A stretch of 29,960 nucleotides of DNA from an uncultured Bacillus sp. Its GTDB lineage: Bacteria > Bacillota > Bacilli > Bacillales_B > DSM-18226. Under the pieces are notes generated by a model. It searched no databases. It was not told where the DNA came from and saw only the letters and a program-made list of their open reading frames with translations. The translations under genes were made by a program, and so were the position numbers. This document shows, in pieces, positions 1 to 8,354 of the stretch. How positions within the stretch are numbered: the first letter of the stretch is position 1; each line of letters begins with the position of its first letter. Location of the stretch: positions 1 to 29,960 of the forward strand of contig NZ_CAMLDX010000039.1 in assembly GCF_946478885.1 (NCBI RefSeq), written 5' to 3'.

Positions 1-31
1 CAAACAACAATCTTTTACAGCAGAGCGAAAT

Positions 32-73
32 AAAAAGATGATCCCTGTTCCATTCAGAGATCATCTTCTTTTT
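32..73. terminator. Bidirectional rho-independent terminator
   Basis: A perfect inverted repeat (AAGATGATC at 35-43 with GATCATCTT at 59-67, 15-nt loop) is flanked by A-runs on the left and T-runs on the right, so it can end transcription from either side. On the minus strand it lies about 50 bases past the stop of the ABC permease gene and would end that operon. On the plus strand it could end whatever gene lies to the left of the window. Confidence 0.8.
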
Positions 74-119
74 AATAGTCCTTTACGAAGGATATTTTTC
101 ATCGCCTATAAAAGTTTTG

Positions 120-1730
120 TTACTCATTAACTAAATCTCGTTTTTTATAACCAATGAAACCAATAACTATCATGAAGAGAGCCAATAACTTGATGAGAAT
201 GATGGTTCCCCATTTCCATTCTTCAATTGGAATTTTTGGAATATAGCTAAATATATCAAGGTTTATTACGAATTCTGGAATGTCCAACATTTGCCCAAAA
301 TAACTAACAAAGAAAACGAATAACAGATAGCCCCAAATTATTACTGTAGAACGCGGCAGCCAACCAATTAGTACAGCTAAAATACCGATAAAGAAGAAAA
401 TCGCAGGTGCCCAAACAATTCCAGCCTTAGTGATTTCCCAAAGACTTAATGGTGTTTCCATTACACTTCGTTGGGCTAGATAGAGTCCAAATATCGCAGA
501 AAATTGTCCGACCACACCTAGTATAGAAGTCAAGATCACATGGAACCAGTAGAATTTTGCCCGACTTAATTTAGTTGCATAAAGCTGATCCCAGCGGCCT
601 TTCTTTTCTTCGCTTATGAGTTTCATAAGACTACCTACAATAAAAATAGTAGTTAATAAAGATAAAACGACGAAGAGAACGCTCATAAATTGTTCTTGTA
701 TGGTGTAATTTGCATTATGAAGGAACATTTGTTTCATAATCTCGTTATCACTAACAAACTCATCCATGTCCCCGAAAATGGACCCGTACGTCGCTCCAGC
801 TATAAAGATTGAGATGAGCCAGCTAATGATAAATGTCTTTTGTAGTCGTAATACTAGGCCAAGTGGGTTCAATAGACGTTCTTTTGCATGATTATGGCCA
901 GAACGTTCTGGTAGATATCCGGTCCCCACATCTCGGACATGTTCCAAAATATAGGAAAATGATAGAAAAACGATACTGGCAACAAGTGCAATGACGATTG
1001 GAAGCCAGTCATCACTAACGTAAACATTTACAAGATAGCTCCATCCGAGTGGGTTGAACCAAGAAGCATCCGGTGCGTACATATCAGTGATCATTCGGAG
1101 AATGTAAAACAGGCCAAGCGTCAAGAAGCTCAGTCCCTTTGCACCTCCAGCTCCAGCAGCTAATTGAACATAAACGAGTGCAATCATGGCCCATAAGAAA
1201 CCTTGCATCCCTAGTGAAACGGAATATAACAAATTACTCGAAAAATTTAATCCCGATATGTTTTGAACTTGAAGCAAAATGGTAGAAAGAGCAATGATCA
1301 CTACATGTAAAAGTAACATTTCCAGCACGATTGCTGTTGTGTTGGCTAGTCGTCCAACTTGAAAGGAACGGATAAGCTCTGTTATTCCATCATCCTCTTC
1401 TTTTCTTGTACGACTAATTACGTGCATGATCGATACGATGGCAAATATAAGTGCTGTAAAGAGGATCATTTCATGTGCGTACATAGCTCCTAACGTATAG
1501 GTTTTGGCAGTAGCTGCTGTCGGTCCAAGCATGGCAATCATTGCTGGATTTTTCAATGTTTCATACATCACCATCAATCCAGCAGGATCTTTTCCATATA
1601 TTTCATACATTGATTTGGCAAAGCCACCTGCGAAAAGACTTAAAGCAACAGCCCAAATGAGCAGCTTTAACCAATCTCTACGTAATGTATGAAGAAAGAA
1701 CATCCAAGTCTTATTAAATCGATTATTCAT
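120..1730 (-). CDS. ABC exporter permease, polyketide-antibiotic exporter type (COG3559-like)
   Basis: Integral membrane protein of about 536 residues, with roughly a dozen hydrophobic segments in two similar halves separated by a hydrophilic stretch around residues 260-300. Both halves have the layout of the putative polyketide-antibiotic exporter family. It follows the ATPase gene directly: the ATPase stop (TAG, 1740-1742 on the plus strand) abuts it. Two starts are possible, GTG at 1739 (behind AGGAAAG) and ATG at 1730 (behind AGGTG, 6 nt away). I chose the ATG because Met-Asn-Asn-Arg begins the conserved part. With the ATPase it should form an efflux pump for a drug or antibiotic-like compound; the substrate cannot be read. 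The divergent TetR gene probably controls it. Confidence 0.8.
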   Translation of the reverse strand: MNNRFNKTWMFFLHTLRRDWLKLLIWAVALSLFAGGFAKSMYEIYGKDPAGLMVMYETLKNPAMIAMLGPTAATAKTYTLGAMYAHEMILFTALIFAIVSIMHVISRTRKEEDDGITELIRSFQVGRLANTTAIVLEMLLLHVVIIALSTILLQVQNISGLNFSSNLLYSVSLGMQGFLWAMIALVYVQLAAGAGGAKGLSFLTLGLFYILRMITDMYAPDASWFNPLGWSYLVNVYVSDDWLPIVIALVASIVFLSFSYILEHVRDVGTGYLPERSGHNHAKERLLNPLGLVLRLQKTFIISWLISIFIAGATYGSIFGDMDEFVSDNEIMKQMFLHNANYTIQEQFMSVLFVVLSLLTTIFIVGSLMKLISEEKKGRWDQLYATKLSRAKFYWFHVILTSILGVVGQFSAIFGLYLAQRSVMETPLSLWEITKAGIVWAPAIFFFIGILAVLIGWLPRSTVIIWGYLLFVFFVSYFGQMLDIPEFVINLDIFSYIPKIPIEEWKWGTIILIKLLALFMIVIGFIGYKKRDLVNE

Positions 1731-1739
1731 CCTTCTCAC

Positions 1740-2621
1740 CTACTTTCCTGTGTAATGACGCATAAACAAGGATTCAAGAGTCGGCGGGACACTTTCTAGC
1801 TTGATTACATGGTACGGCAAGATGGTTTCTAGAATGGCTTCAATTTGATCACTATCAGCTTGGAAAATAGCTTCTTTTCCATTAATTTCTAGGTTATGCA
1901 CACCACTCACTTGTTTTAATCCAATAGGTTCGTTACGAGTCATAATCTTGTATTGATAACGAGTTAAATGCCTTAATTCGTCTAGTGTTCCTGTTTCAAT
2001 GACCTCTCCTTGACGAATAATCGCAACGCGGTCACATAAGCGTTCGACCTCACTTAAGATGTGGCTGGAGAGTAGAACAGACTTTCCTTGACTTTTTAAA
2101 TTTTTTACCTCCTCTTGAAAAATGGCTTCCATCAGAGGGTCCAGACCACTAGTCGGTTCATCAAAAATATAAAGTTCTGCATCACTAGCAAGCGCGGCAA
2201 TAAGCGCAACTTTTTGACGATTTCCTTTGGAGTAAGTCCGTGCTTTTTTCTTAGGATCAAGTTGAAATTTATGAATTAATTCATCGCGTCGCGCATCGTT
2301 CTTCGTTCCCTGGAAGCGCATAAATACATCAATAAGCTCACCACCTGTTAAATTTGGCCAAAGGTTTACCTCGCCTGGAACGTATGCAAGTCGTTTATGG
2401 ATTTCTATAGAATCTTTCCAAACATCCTTCCCGAATATCCTGGCTGTTCCTCCGCTAGCTTTTATAATACCAAGTAGAATTCGGATGGCCGTTGATTTTC
2501 CTGCCCCATTGGGTCCGATAAAACCTAATACTTCACCTTTTTTTAGCTCCATCGTTACATTTTTTAACGCATGGGTAGATTTAAATTTTTTTTGTAGCCC
2601 CTTAATTTCCGCTATCACCAT
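1740..2621 (-). CDS. ABC exporter ATP-binding protein (drug/antibiotic efflux type)
   Basis: Cytoplasmic ATPase of 293 residues that would power the permease encoded just downstream. Walker A is GPNGAGKST at residues 36-44. The signature loop is degenerate (SKGNRQK instead of LSGGQ), Walker B is FDEPTSGLD, and the H-loop is SSHIL, as in the DrrA/CcmA-type exporter ATPases. A C-terminal domain of about 80 residues follows the nucleotide-binding domain, which is common in this group. An ATG at 2628-2630 sits directly against the AGGAG site, leaving no spacing. The ATG at 2619-2621 is 9 nt from it and is the better start. The substrate is unknown; the TetR partner suggests it is induced by its own substrate. 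Confidence 0.88.
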   Translation of the reverse strand: MVIAEIKGLQKKFKSTHALKNVTMELKKGEVLGFIGPNGAGKSTAIRILLGIIKASGGTARIFGKDVWKDSIEIHKRLAYVPGEVNLWPNLTGGELIDVFMRFQGTKNDARRDELIHKFQLDPKKKARTYSKGNRQKVALIAALASDAELYIFDEPTSGLDPLMEAIFQEEVKNLKSQGKSVLLSSHILSEVERLCDRVAIIRQGEVIETGTLDELRHLTRYQYKIMTRNEPIGLKQVSGVHNLEINGKEAIFQADSDQIEAILETILPYHVIKLESVPPTLESLFMRHYTGK

Positions 2622-2665
2622 TTGTCTCATCTCCTATTTAATGAGAATTAAAGTTTTTTACTAAA

Positions 2666-2712
2666 AACTACTCTATAGTTCATAATATATCCTTCTTTCT
2701 AAGAGGATTCAA
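2666..2712 (-). promoter_or_regulatory. Promoter and probable TetR operator of the ABC exporter operon
   Basis: On the minus strand, TTGAAT (2707-2712) and TATATT (2684-2689) are separated by 17 bp, a good sigma-A layout. Just downstream of the -10 is the inverted repeat AACTA-5 nt-TAGTT (2666-2680). Its sequence (CTATAGAGTA) resembles the palindrome over the tetR promoter (CTATATAGTA), so both are likely binding sites of the divergent TetR protein. This is inferred from position and similarity only. Confidence 0.55.
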
Positions 2713-2732
2713 ATTATTTTTTACTGAAACAT

Positions 2733-2767
2733 TTGGATTAATTCAAAAGATGAAATACTATATAGTA
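2733..2767 (+). promoter_or_regulatory. tetR promoter overlapped by a 12-bp palindrome (probable operator)
   Basis: TTGGAT (2733-2738) and TACTAT (2756-2761) are 17 bp apart. The -10 is the left part of a perfect palindrome, TACTATATAGTA (2756-2767). A repressor bound there would block RNA polymerase, giving negative autoregulation, as is usual for TetR proteins next to divergent transporter genes. Confidence 0.55.
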
Positions 2768-2803
2768 AAAAGTAATTGAAAAAGGGAAAAATGTGGTGAG
2801 AAG

Positions 2804-3388
2804 ATGACAAAGAAAAATGGCTTTGATCTAAGACGAGAAAAGAATATGAAAGATATTGAAGAAGCTACGGTTGAATTGCTAAATAAAAAAGGCATCACAA
2901 ACATAACTATGGACGAGATTGCAAAAAGTGCGAGTGTTAGTAAAGTAACCTTATTTAATTATTACCATACAAAAGATAATTTAATGAATACAGCGATTCG
3001 TAATTCACTTGTCTCTGTCCTCGAAGAATATGAACGTTTGATTGAAAGTGATTTATCATTTGAGCAAACATATATGGAACTCACACACTATAAAATAAAA
3101 AAAATCCAAAGTATGACACCTATATTTTTCCATAATGTGATGCAGCAATTTGCAGGCGACACGCCTTTTTTTGATAAGGATGCACAAGAAACGAGTGATC
3201 GATTAGTTTTAAATATGTTTCAAAAAGGGCGTAAAGAAGGAAAAATTAATCCCGCCTATTCTGATGAGGTTTTACTGATGTTGATGCATATTTTCACGGA
3301 GGGAATGAAGAGCCAAGCGATTAATAGTGATAATTTGATAAAATATGGCCCTCAAATTGCTCAAATGTTTTTGAATGGCTTGCGTTAA
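2804..3388 (+). CDS. TetR/AcrR-family transcriptional regulator
   Basis: Protein of 194 residues, normal for the family. The N-terminal helix-turn-helix spans about residues 18-62, with the typical pattern of a helix ending in a Gly-Ile turn, MDEIAKSASVSKVTLFNYY as the recognition region, then KDNL. The remainder is the variable ligand-binding and dimerisation domain. The start follows a GGTGAG site at 2795-2800. It is divergent from the ABC exporter genes across 180 bp containing two similar palindromes, which points to repression of the exporter and of itself, relieved by a transported compound. No clear terminator follows before the fapR promoter. Confidence 0.88.
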   Translation: MTKKNGFDLRREKNMKDIEEATVELLNKKGITNITMDEIAKSASVSKVTLFNYYHTKDNLMNTAIRNSLVSVLEEYERLIESDLSFEQTYMELTHYKIKKIQSMTPIFFHNVMQQFAGDTPFFDKDAQETSDRLVLNMFQKGRKEGKINPAYSDEVLLMLMHIFTEGMKSQAINSDNLIKYGPQIAQMFLNGLR

Positions 3389-3489
3389 AGTAAATGAAAC
3401 AATCGAACAAATTATTCGATATATGTGTAAAAAGTTCTAATGTTTTTAGATGCCATTATGAGCGGATGGCTGTGATTCTAATGTTTCTC

Positions 3490-3539
3490 TTGCAATCTGC
3501 CATATTAAATTTTATACTACTATTAGTACCTAGTCTTAG
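3490..3539 (+). promoter_or_regulatory. fapR promoter and FapR operator
   Basis: TTGCAA (3490-3495) and TATACT (3513-3518) are spaced by 17 bp, a clear sigma-A promoter. The expected transcription start near 3525 falls inside TTAGTACCTAGTCTTAG (3523-3539), which closely resembles the known FapR operator of Bacillus (TTAGTACCT followed by a diverged right half). FapR bound here would shut off fapR-plsX-fabD-fabG until malonyl-CoA releases it. The site lies upstream of the fapR ATG, which confirms the shorter start. Confidence 0.88.
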
Positions 3540-3558
3540 TAGCACGGACGGTGGAAAA

Positions 3559-4122
3559 ATGCGGAGAAATAAAAGAGACAGGCAGCGATGTTTAAAGGAT
3601 ACGATAAATGAAAATCCATTTATCACAGATGAAGAGTTGGCAGAAAAATTTTCTGTCAGTGTACAGACGATCCGCTTAGATCGGCTTGAATTATCCATTC
3701 CTGAATTAAGAGAACGGATAAAAAACGTTGCGGAGAAAAAGTTCGAGGATGAAGTACGTTCATTGCCTATTGAAGAAGTCATCGGTGAAATAATAGATAT
3801 TGAACTGGATAAAACAGCGATTTCAATCTTAGATGTCAAGCAGGAGCATGTATTTAAACGCAATCAAATTGCCCGCGGACATCATTTATTTGCTCAGGCG
3901 AATTCTCTGGCGGTAGCGGTGATTAATGATGAATTGGCTTTAACACGTAAAGCTAATATTCATTTTATCCATTCGGTTAAGTACATGGATCGGGTTATTG
4001 CTAAAGCAAAAGTAAAGAAGATTGACGATGAAAAGGGACGTACAGTGGTAGAAGTGAATAGTTTTGTCAATAATGAATTAGTCTTTAAAGGCGAATTTGA
4101 AATGTACCGCTTTGCAAAATAA
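3559..4122 (+). CDS. fapR: Transcription factor FapR, fatty acid and phospholipid synthesis repressor
   Basis: Repressor of the fatty acid and phospholipid synthesis genes that senses malonyl-CoA. The protein is 187 residues, matching the family (about 188). The N-terminal DeoR-like helix-turn-helix lies near residues 20-45 ([19 protein letters not shown]). A linker helix and a hot-dog fold acyl-CoA-binding domain follow (about 75-187), including the [18 protein letters not shown] stretch. The reading frame stays open further upstream to 3394, but that extension crosses the promoter and operator, so the true start is the ATG at 3559 behind GGTGG. It is the first gene of the lipid operon and autoregulated. 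RecG, its usual upstream neighbour in B. subtilis, is absent here and a TetR gene stands in its place. Confidence 0.95.
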   Translation: MRRNKRDRQRCLKDTINENPFITDEELAEKFSVSVQTIRLDRLELSIPELRERIKNVAEKKFEDEVRSLPIEEVIGEIIDIELDKTAISILDVKQEHVFKRNQIARGHHLFAQANSLAVAVINDELALTRKANIHFIHSVKYMDRVIAKAKVKKIDDEKGRTVVEVNSFVNNELVFKGEFEMYRFAK

Positions 4123-4214
4123 ACCGCTTTTCACCAATCTATGCCGGCTTCAAGAGGATTGAAAAGCTGGAGGAATAGGAACATGAACGCGATGAGCGAA
4201 AAGGAGATACTGCT

Positions 4215-5201
4215 ATGAAAATCGCAATCGATGCAATGGGTGGAGATCATGCACCAAAGGAGATTGCCTTTGGTGCGAAGAAAGCATTGGATACCTTCAA
4301 GGATATTCATATTACTCTTATTGGTGATGAAAAGAAGATTAAGGAACATATAAAGGAACAGGATAGATTAACAATTATCCATACAGAAGAGGTCATTGCA
4401 GGAACAGATGAGCCTGTACGCGCTGTAAGGAGAAAGAAAAATTCTTCGATGGTGCTGGCAGCAAAAGAAGTATCAGAAGGCCGGGCAGATGCCTGTATTT
4501 CAGCCGGAAATACAGGGGCATTAATGGCTGCGGGACTGTTTGTTATCGGCCGCATTGAAGGAATTGAACGTCCGGCACTTGCACCTACACTGCCGACTAT
4601 CGGAGGAGAGGGTTTTGTTTTGCTTGATGTCGGAGCGAATGCCGATGCAAAGCCTGAGCATCTTGTCCAATTTGCTATAATGGGGTCCATCTACTGCCAG
4701 AAAGTAAGAGGAATTGAACGGCCGCGTGTAGGATTGTTAAATATTGGCACCGAAGAGAAAAAGGGCAATGAGCTTACAAAGCATACATATGAAAAGCTGC
4801 AAAATACATACATACATTTCATCGGCAATGTAGAAGCAAGAGACCTTTTAAACGGTGTCGCCGATGTTGTCGTAACCGATGGCTTTACTGGCAATATGGT
4901 GTTAAAAACAATTGAAGGTACAGCGATGTCAGTAATGAAAATGCTGAAATCAGCTTTAATGTCAAGCTTTAAATCAAAAGTAGCAGCAGCAATCCTAAAG
5001 CCGGATTTGTTAAAAATTAAATCGCAAATGGACTACTCGGAATACGGCGGTGCCGGACTTTTCGGATTAAAGGCACCTGTCGTGAAAGCGCATGGCTCTT
5101 CTGATGCCAATGCGATTTTCAATGCTGTCAGACAAACACGCGATATGGTAGCTCATCAGGTAACTGAGACAATTAAACAACAGGTTGAAAAACAGCCGTA
5201 A
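4215..5201 (+). CDS. plsX: Phosphate acyltransferase PlsX
   Basis: Converts acyl-ACP and phosphate to acyl-phosphate, the acyl donor for PlsY in phosphatidic acid synthesis; a peripheral membrane enzyme in bacilli. The 328 residues match the family (about 333). The N terminus reads [14 protein letters not shown], the family signature, and Gly-rich blocks follow ([12 protein letters not shown] near residue 100, [15 protein letters not shown] near 140, TDGFTGN near 225, [20 protein letters not shown] near 285). The start is the ATG behind AAGGAG. The 92 bases after fapR hold no terminator, so it is read from the FapR-controlled promoter. Confidence 0.96.
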   Translation: MKIAIDAMGGDHAPKEIAFGAKKALDTFKDIHITLIGDEKKIKEHIKEQDRLTIIHTEEVIAGTDEPVRAVRRKKNSSMVLAAKEVSEGRADACISAGNTGALMAAGLFVIGRIEGIERPALAPTLPTIGGEGFVLLDVGANADAKPEHLVQFAIMGSIYCQKVRGIERPRVGLLNIGTEEKKGNELTKHTYEKLQNTYIHFIGNVEARDLLNGVADVVVTDGFTGNMVLKTIEGTAMSVMKMLKSALMSSFKSKVAAAILKPDLLKIKSQMDYSEYGGAGLFGLKAPVVKAHGSSDANAIFNAVRQTRDMVAHQVTETIKQQVEKQP

Positions 5202-5230
5202 TCCATTAAACAGGGTAAAGGAGCAAATGA

Positions 5231-6178
5231 ATGAGTAAAATAGCATTTTTATTTCCGGGACAGGGTTCACAAACAGTAGGAATGGGAAAGGCAATTGCCG
5301 ATGTTTATCAGCCGTCTGCCGATATTTTCCATACAGCGGATCAAAAGTTAGGTTATTCCCTTTCAAATTTAATTTTTGCAGGTCCACAGGAAGAACTAAC
5401 TTTGACTACAAATGCTCAGCCTGCTCTTTTAACAACCAGCATTGCCATATTAGAATATTTGAAGGAATCAGATATTACACCGGACTATTGTGCTGGACAT
5501 AGTCTGGGCGAATACACGGCGCTTGTGGCTTCCGGTGCTTTTTCCTTTGAAGAAGGTGTTTATGCTGTACACAAAAGAGGAGAGTATATGGAGAGTGCTG
5601 TACCTAATAGAGAAGGCACGATGGCGGCAGTATTAGGTCTTGATAGTGAAAAGCTGCAGGCAGTGACAGATGAAGTGACAAGCGGCGGCAATCTAGTCCA
5701 GCTTGCGAACATTAACTGTCCCGGGCAGATTGTGATCTCCGGTACCAGAAAGGGAGTTGAACTCGCTTCATTAAATGCGAAGGAAGCAGGAGCAAAGCGT
5801 GTTCTGCCGCTGGAGGTCAGCGGACCGTTCCATTCTGAACTGATGAAACCAGCCGCTGATAAATTAAAAACGATTCTAGACAGGATGGATATTCGCGATG
5901 CAAAGATACCTGTTATTGCGAATGTGTCGGCAGATGAGATGACCGAGGCAGCAGATATTAAAGAAAAGTTAATTCAGCAGCTGTATTCACCTGTTCAATG
6001 GGAAAAAAGCATACAAAAATTACTTGATTTAGGTGTGACAACATTTGTTGAAATTGGACCAGGCAAAGTGTTATCGGGTTTAGTGAAAAAAGTAAGCCGT
6101 TCGGCAACCACATATACTGTATCAGATGAAGCGACTTGTAAAGATGTCATTGAAGCCTTAAAGGAGGGGATGAGATGA
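5231..6178 (+). CDS. fabD: Malonyl-CoA:ACP transacylase FabD
   Basis: Moves the malonyl group from CoA to acyl carrier protein, providing the extender for fatty acid elongation. It is 315 residues, of normal length. FPGQGSQ near residue 8-14 forms the oxyanion region; GHSLGE at 89-94 holds the nucleophile Ser91; the catalytic His sits in SGPFHS near residue 200. The start follows GTAAAGGAG. Its stop overlaps the fabG start by four bases (ATGA), so the two are translationally coupled. Its product, malonyl-ACP, and its substrate malonyl-CoA (the FapR ligand) link it to the regulator at the head of the operon. Confidence 0.96.
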   Translation: MSKIAFLFPGQGSQTVGMGKAIADVYQPSADIFHTADQKLGYSLSNLIFAGPQEELTLTTNAQPALLTTSIAILEYLKESDITPDYCAGHSLGEYTALVASGAFSFEEGVYAVHKRGEYMESAVPNREGTMAAVLGLDSEKLQAVTDEVTSGGNLVQLANINCPGQIVISGTRKGVELASLNAKEAGAKRVLPLEVSGPFHSELMKPAADKLKTILDRMDIRDAKIPVIANVSADEMTEAADIKEKLIQQLYSPVQWEKSIQKLLDLGVTTFVEIGPGKVLSGLVKKVSRSATTYTVSDEATCKDVIEALKEGMR

Positions 6179-6918
6179 AATTAGCTGGAAAAATTGCCCT
6201 CGTAACAGGAGCATCAAGAGGGATCGGCCGTGAAATCGCTCTGGAATTGGCAAGGCAAGGTGCCAATGTTGTAGTGAACTATGCCGGCAGTGAAAAAAAG
6301 GCACACGAAGCAGTTGCAGAAATACAACAAATGGATCGTGAAGCTTTTGCCGTTCAATGTGATGTTTCAAACAGCGAAGCAGTGGCAAGTATGATAAAAG
6401 AAACGATTGATCACTTTGGAAGACTAGATATTCTTGTTAACAACGCAGGGATTACGAAAGATAATCTGCTGATGCGGATGAAGGAAGAAGAATGGGATCA
6501 AGTGCTGAACATTAATCTCAAGGGAGTTTTTCTTTGTACAAAAGCTGTTACAAGGCAAATGATGAAGCAAAGAAGCGGTCGGATCATAAATATTTCATCT
6601 GTAGTCGGAGCTAGCGGAAATCCCGGCCAGGCTAATTATGTAGCAGCCAAAGCTGGCGTTATTGGGCTAACCAAAACATCTGCGAAAGAACTGGCTGCAA
6701 GGGGAATCACAGTGAATGCCGTTGCCCCAGGCTTCATTACAACGGAAATGACGGATCAATTAACAGATGATATTAAGCAGGAAATGCTGAAAGCAATTCC
6801 GCTTGCCCAATTTGGTGAAGCAAAGGATATTGCCAATGCCGTTGCCTTTCTGGCATCAGATGAAAGCCGCTATATTACAGGGCAGACAATTCATGTGAAT
6901 GGCGGAATGCTGATGTAA
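6175..6918 (+). CDS. fabG: 3-oxoacyl-ACP reductase FabG
   Basis: NADPH-dependent reductase of the elongation cycle, a short-chain dehydrogenase of 247 residues. The cofactor motif TGASRGIG is at residues 11-18, NNAG at 89-92, and the catalytic residues Ser142, Tyr155 and Lys159 are in place (YVAAK). The C terminus ends in GGMLM, typical of FabG. The start ATG overlaps the fabD stop, and AAGGAGGGG precedes it. It is the last gene before a 285-base gap that contains a repeat element and the acpP promoter region. Confidence 0.96.
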   Translation: MKLAGKIALVTGASRGIGREIALELARQGANVVVNYAGSEKKAHEAVAEIQQMDREAFAVQCDVSNSEAVASMIKETIDHFGRLDILVNNAGITKDNLLMRMKEEEWDQVLNINLKGVFLCTKAVTRQMMKQRSGRIINISSVVGASGNPGQANYVAAKAGVIGLTKTSAKELAARGITVNAVAPGFITTEMTDQLTDDIKQEMLKAIPLAQFGEAKDIANAVAFLASDESRYITGQTIHVNGGMLM

Positions 6919-6985
6919 TGTGCATTTATTGCGCTTTACTCATAGATTTGGCTATGTTTAAGCACCGTGTAGATTTCGGTACGTT

Positions 6986-7118
6986 TGTCGATTGAAGTGG
7001 AAGCACAAGACCCCTGCGGGAAAAGCGGAGGAATTGAGGTCGTGCAGGCACCAAACGGCAAGCCAGAGCAGCAGGCGCCTGCAAAAAAGCGAAGTGCCGG
7101 GAACAGAAATCAACAATC
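6986..7118 (+). repeat. Bacillaceae-type dispersed intergenic repeat (one copy)
   Basis: The fabG-acpP gap (6919-7203) holds a GC-richer block unlike the AT-rich spacers elsewhere in the window. It begins near TGTCGATTGAAGTGGAAG, continues through GACCCCTGCGGG (7009-7020) and AAAAGCGGAGG, and ends with GAACAGAAATCAACAATC (7101-7118). From memory this order (CGATTG-AGCGGAAG, CTCCTGCGGG, AGCGCCTGCAG-like inner part, GAAATCAACA end) is that of a repeat scattered in many Bacillus-group genomes. No open frame of note is present. Exact ends are uncertain. Its function, if any, is unknown. Confidence 0.6.
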
Positions 7119-7174
7119 TAGTTTAACAGAGCCATAAAATAAAGGTTTTTCTAGATTATTTACATGAAATACTC

Positions 7175-7180
7175 TATAAT
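7175..7180 (+). promoter_or_regulatory. Putative -10 box of acpP
   Basis: A perfect TATAAT lies 23 bp before the acpP start. No good -35 sits 16-18 bp upstream: TTTACA at 7159-7164 is only 10 bp away. Transcription from it would begin at about 7187, inside the GGGGAGGTGA ribosome site, giving a leader of about 17 nt. Treat it as a weak call. Confidence 0.35.
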
Positions 7181-7203
7181 TGCTGAGGGGAGGTGAACGA
7201 CCA

Positions 7204-7437
7204 ATGGCAGATGTTTTAGAACGTGTAACAAAAATCATTGTTGACCGTTTAGGTGTTGAAGAGAGTGAAGTAAAATTAGAGGCTTCTTTCAAAGATGATC
7301 TTGGCGCTGATTCCCTTGACGTAGTTGAACTTGTTATGGAATTAGAAGATGAATTCGATATGGAAATCTCTGACGATGATGCTGAAAAAATTGCAACAGT
7401 AGGCGATGCTGTAAATTACATACAAGCAAAACTATAA
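7204..7437 (+). CDS. acpP: Acyl carrier protein
   Basis: Small acidic carrier of growing fatty acyl chains, used by FabD, FabG and PlsX encoded just upstream. It is 77 residues, the family length. The GADSLD motif holds Ser37, which receives 4'-phosphopantetheine. The frame is open back to a TTG at 7180, but GGGGAGGTGA at 7187-7196 is correctly placed for the ATG at 7204, giving MADVLERV as the N terminus. A hairpin follows the stop. It is separated from fabG by the repeat element and may be expressed from its own promoter as well as from the fapR operon. Confidence 0.96.
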   Translation: MADVLERVTKIIVDRLGVEESEVKLEASFKDDLGADSLDVVELVMELEDEFDMEISDDDAEKIATVGDAVNYIQAKL

Positions 7438-7452
7438 TCGTTAGATAGAAGG

Positions 7453-7480
7453 AAAAGCTCCGTTATAAGACGGGGCTTTC
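7453..7480 (+). terminator. Terminator after acpP
   Basis: AAAGCTCCGT and ACGGGGCTTT pair with one G-U and a 6-nt loop (TATAAG). The T-tract is short (TTTCTT), so termination may be partial, allowing read-through to rnc. Confidence 0.6.
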
Positions 7481-7583
7481 TTATGTGTAAAAACCAAAAA
7501 AACTTTTTTCAAAGGATTTTGCGTTTTTATTTTTTTATATTAACTATTTGTGAAAGTAAATAAATATCAAGGTGGAATAAGTC

Positions 7584-8342
7584 ATGCGTAAGAACGGAAA
7601 GGATAAATACTCAGCTAGAACCATCGATAAACCATTTCAAGATTTTCAGGAACAAATCAACATTCATTTTTCAAATGAGAAGCTTTTGAAGCAAGCTTTT
7701 ACCCATTCATCCTATGTCAATGAACATCGCAGAAAGCCATTTGAGGATAATGAACGGCTGGAGTTTTTAGGGGATGCAGTGCTCGAATTAACGGTGTCCA
7801 AGTTTTTGTTTTTAAAATATCCGATGATGAGCGAAGGGGAATTAACCAAACTACGTGCAGCTATTGTTTGCGAGCCTTCACTAGTAGCTTTTGCCAATGA
7901 ACTTTACTTTGGTCGATTAATTTTGCTCGGAAAAGGAGAAGAATTAACGGGCGGACGCGAGAGACCTGCCCTATTAGCAGATGTATTTGAGGCATTTATC
8001 GGGGCGCTTTTTTTGGATAAAGGGCTTGAAACCGTCGTGGCCTTTTTGGAGAAATATGTATTCCCGAAAGTAAATGCAGGTGTATTTTCGCATGTTATGG
8101 ATTTTAAAAGCCAGCTTCAGGAAATGGTGCAGCGCGATATCTCTGGTGTGATCGAGTATCAAATTCTATTGGAAAAAGGTCCGGCACATAATCGAGAATT
8201 CGTCTCCATTGTTTTATTAAACGATATGGAAATTGGAAAAGGTTCAGGCAGATCGAAAAAGGCTGCAGAACAGCATGCAGCGCAAATGGCTCTAGAGAAA
8301 TTAAAGGGGCATCTGCAGAAACCATTGACAGAATCAGAGTAG
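7584..8342 (+). CDS. rnc: Ribonuclease III
   Basis: Double-strand-specific endonuclease that processes rRNA precursors, small cytoplasmic RNA and some mRNAs. It is 252 residues. The catalytic domain carries the signature [13 protein letters not shown] at 56-68, with the metal-binding acidic residues, and a second acidic site near residue 133 ([13 protein letters not shown]). The dsRNA-binding domain spans about 172-245 and ends in [16 protein letters not shown]. The start follows AAGGTGG. The 104 bases upstream are very AT-rich with no convincing promoter. It is 12 bases before smc, as in B. subtilis. Confidence 0.96.
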   Translation: MRKNGKDKYSARTIDKPFQDFQEQINIHFSNEKLLKQAFTHSSYVNEHRRKPFEDNERLEFLGDAVLELTVSKFLFLKYPMMSEGELTKLRAAIVCEPSLVAFANELYFGRLILLGKGEELTGGRERPALLADVFEAFIGALFLDKGLETVVAFLEKYVFPKVNAGVFSHVMDFKSQLQEMVQRDISGVIEYQILLEKGPAHNREFVSIVLLNDMEIGKGSGRSKKAAEQHAAQMALEKLKGHLQKPLTESE

Positions 8343-8354
8343 GGAGGGAAGAAA

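Noticed and set aside
3402..3420. Hairpin ATCGAA/TTCGAT after the tetR gene as a terminator
   Set aside because: The stem is only six weak pairs and no T-tract follows.
3394..3558. N-terminal extension of the fapR frame
   Set aside because: It covers the sigma-A promoter and FapR operator and has no ribosome site; the remaining 187 residues match the family length.
7159..7180. TTTACA and TATAAT before acpP as a standard promoter
   Set aside because: The spacer is 10 bp, too short for sigma-A; only the -10 is kept as a weak call.
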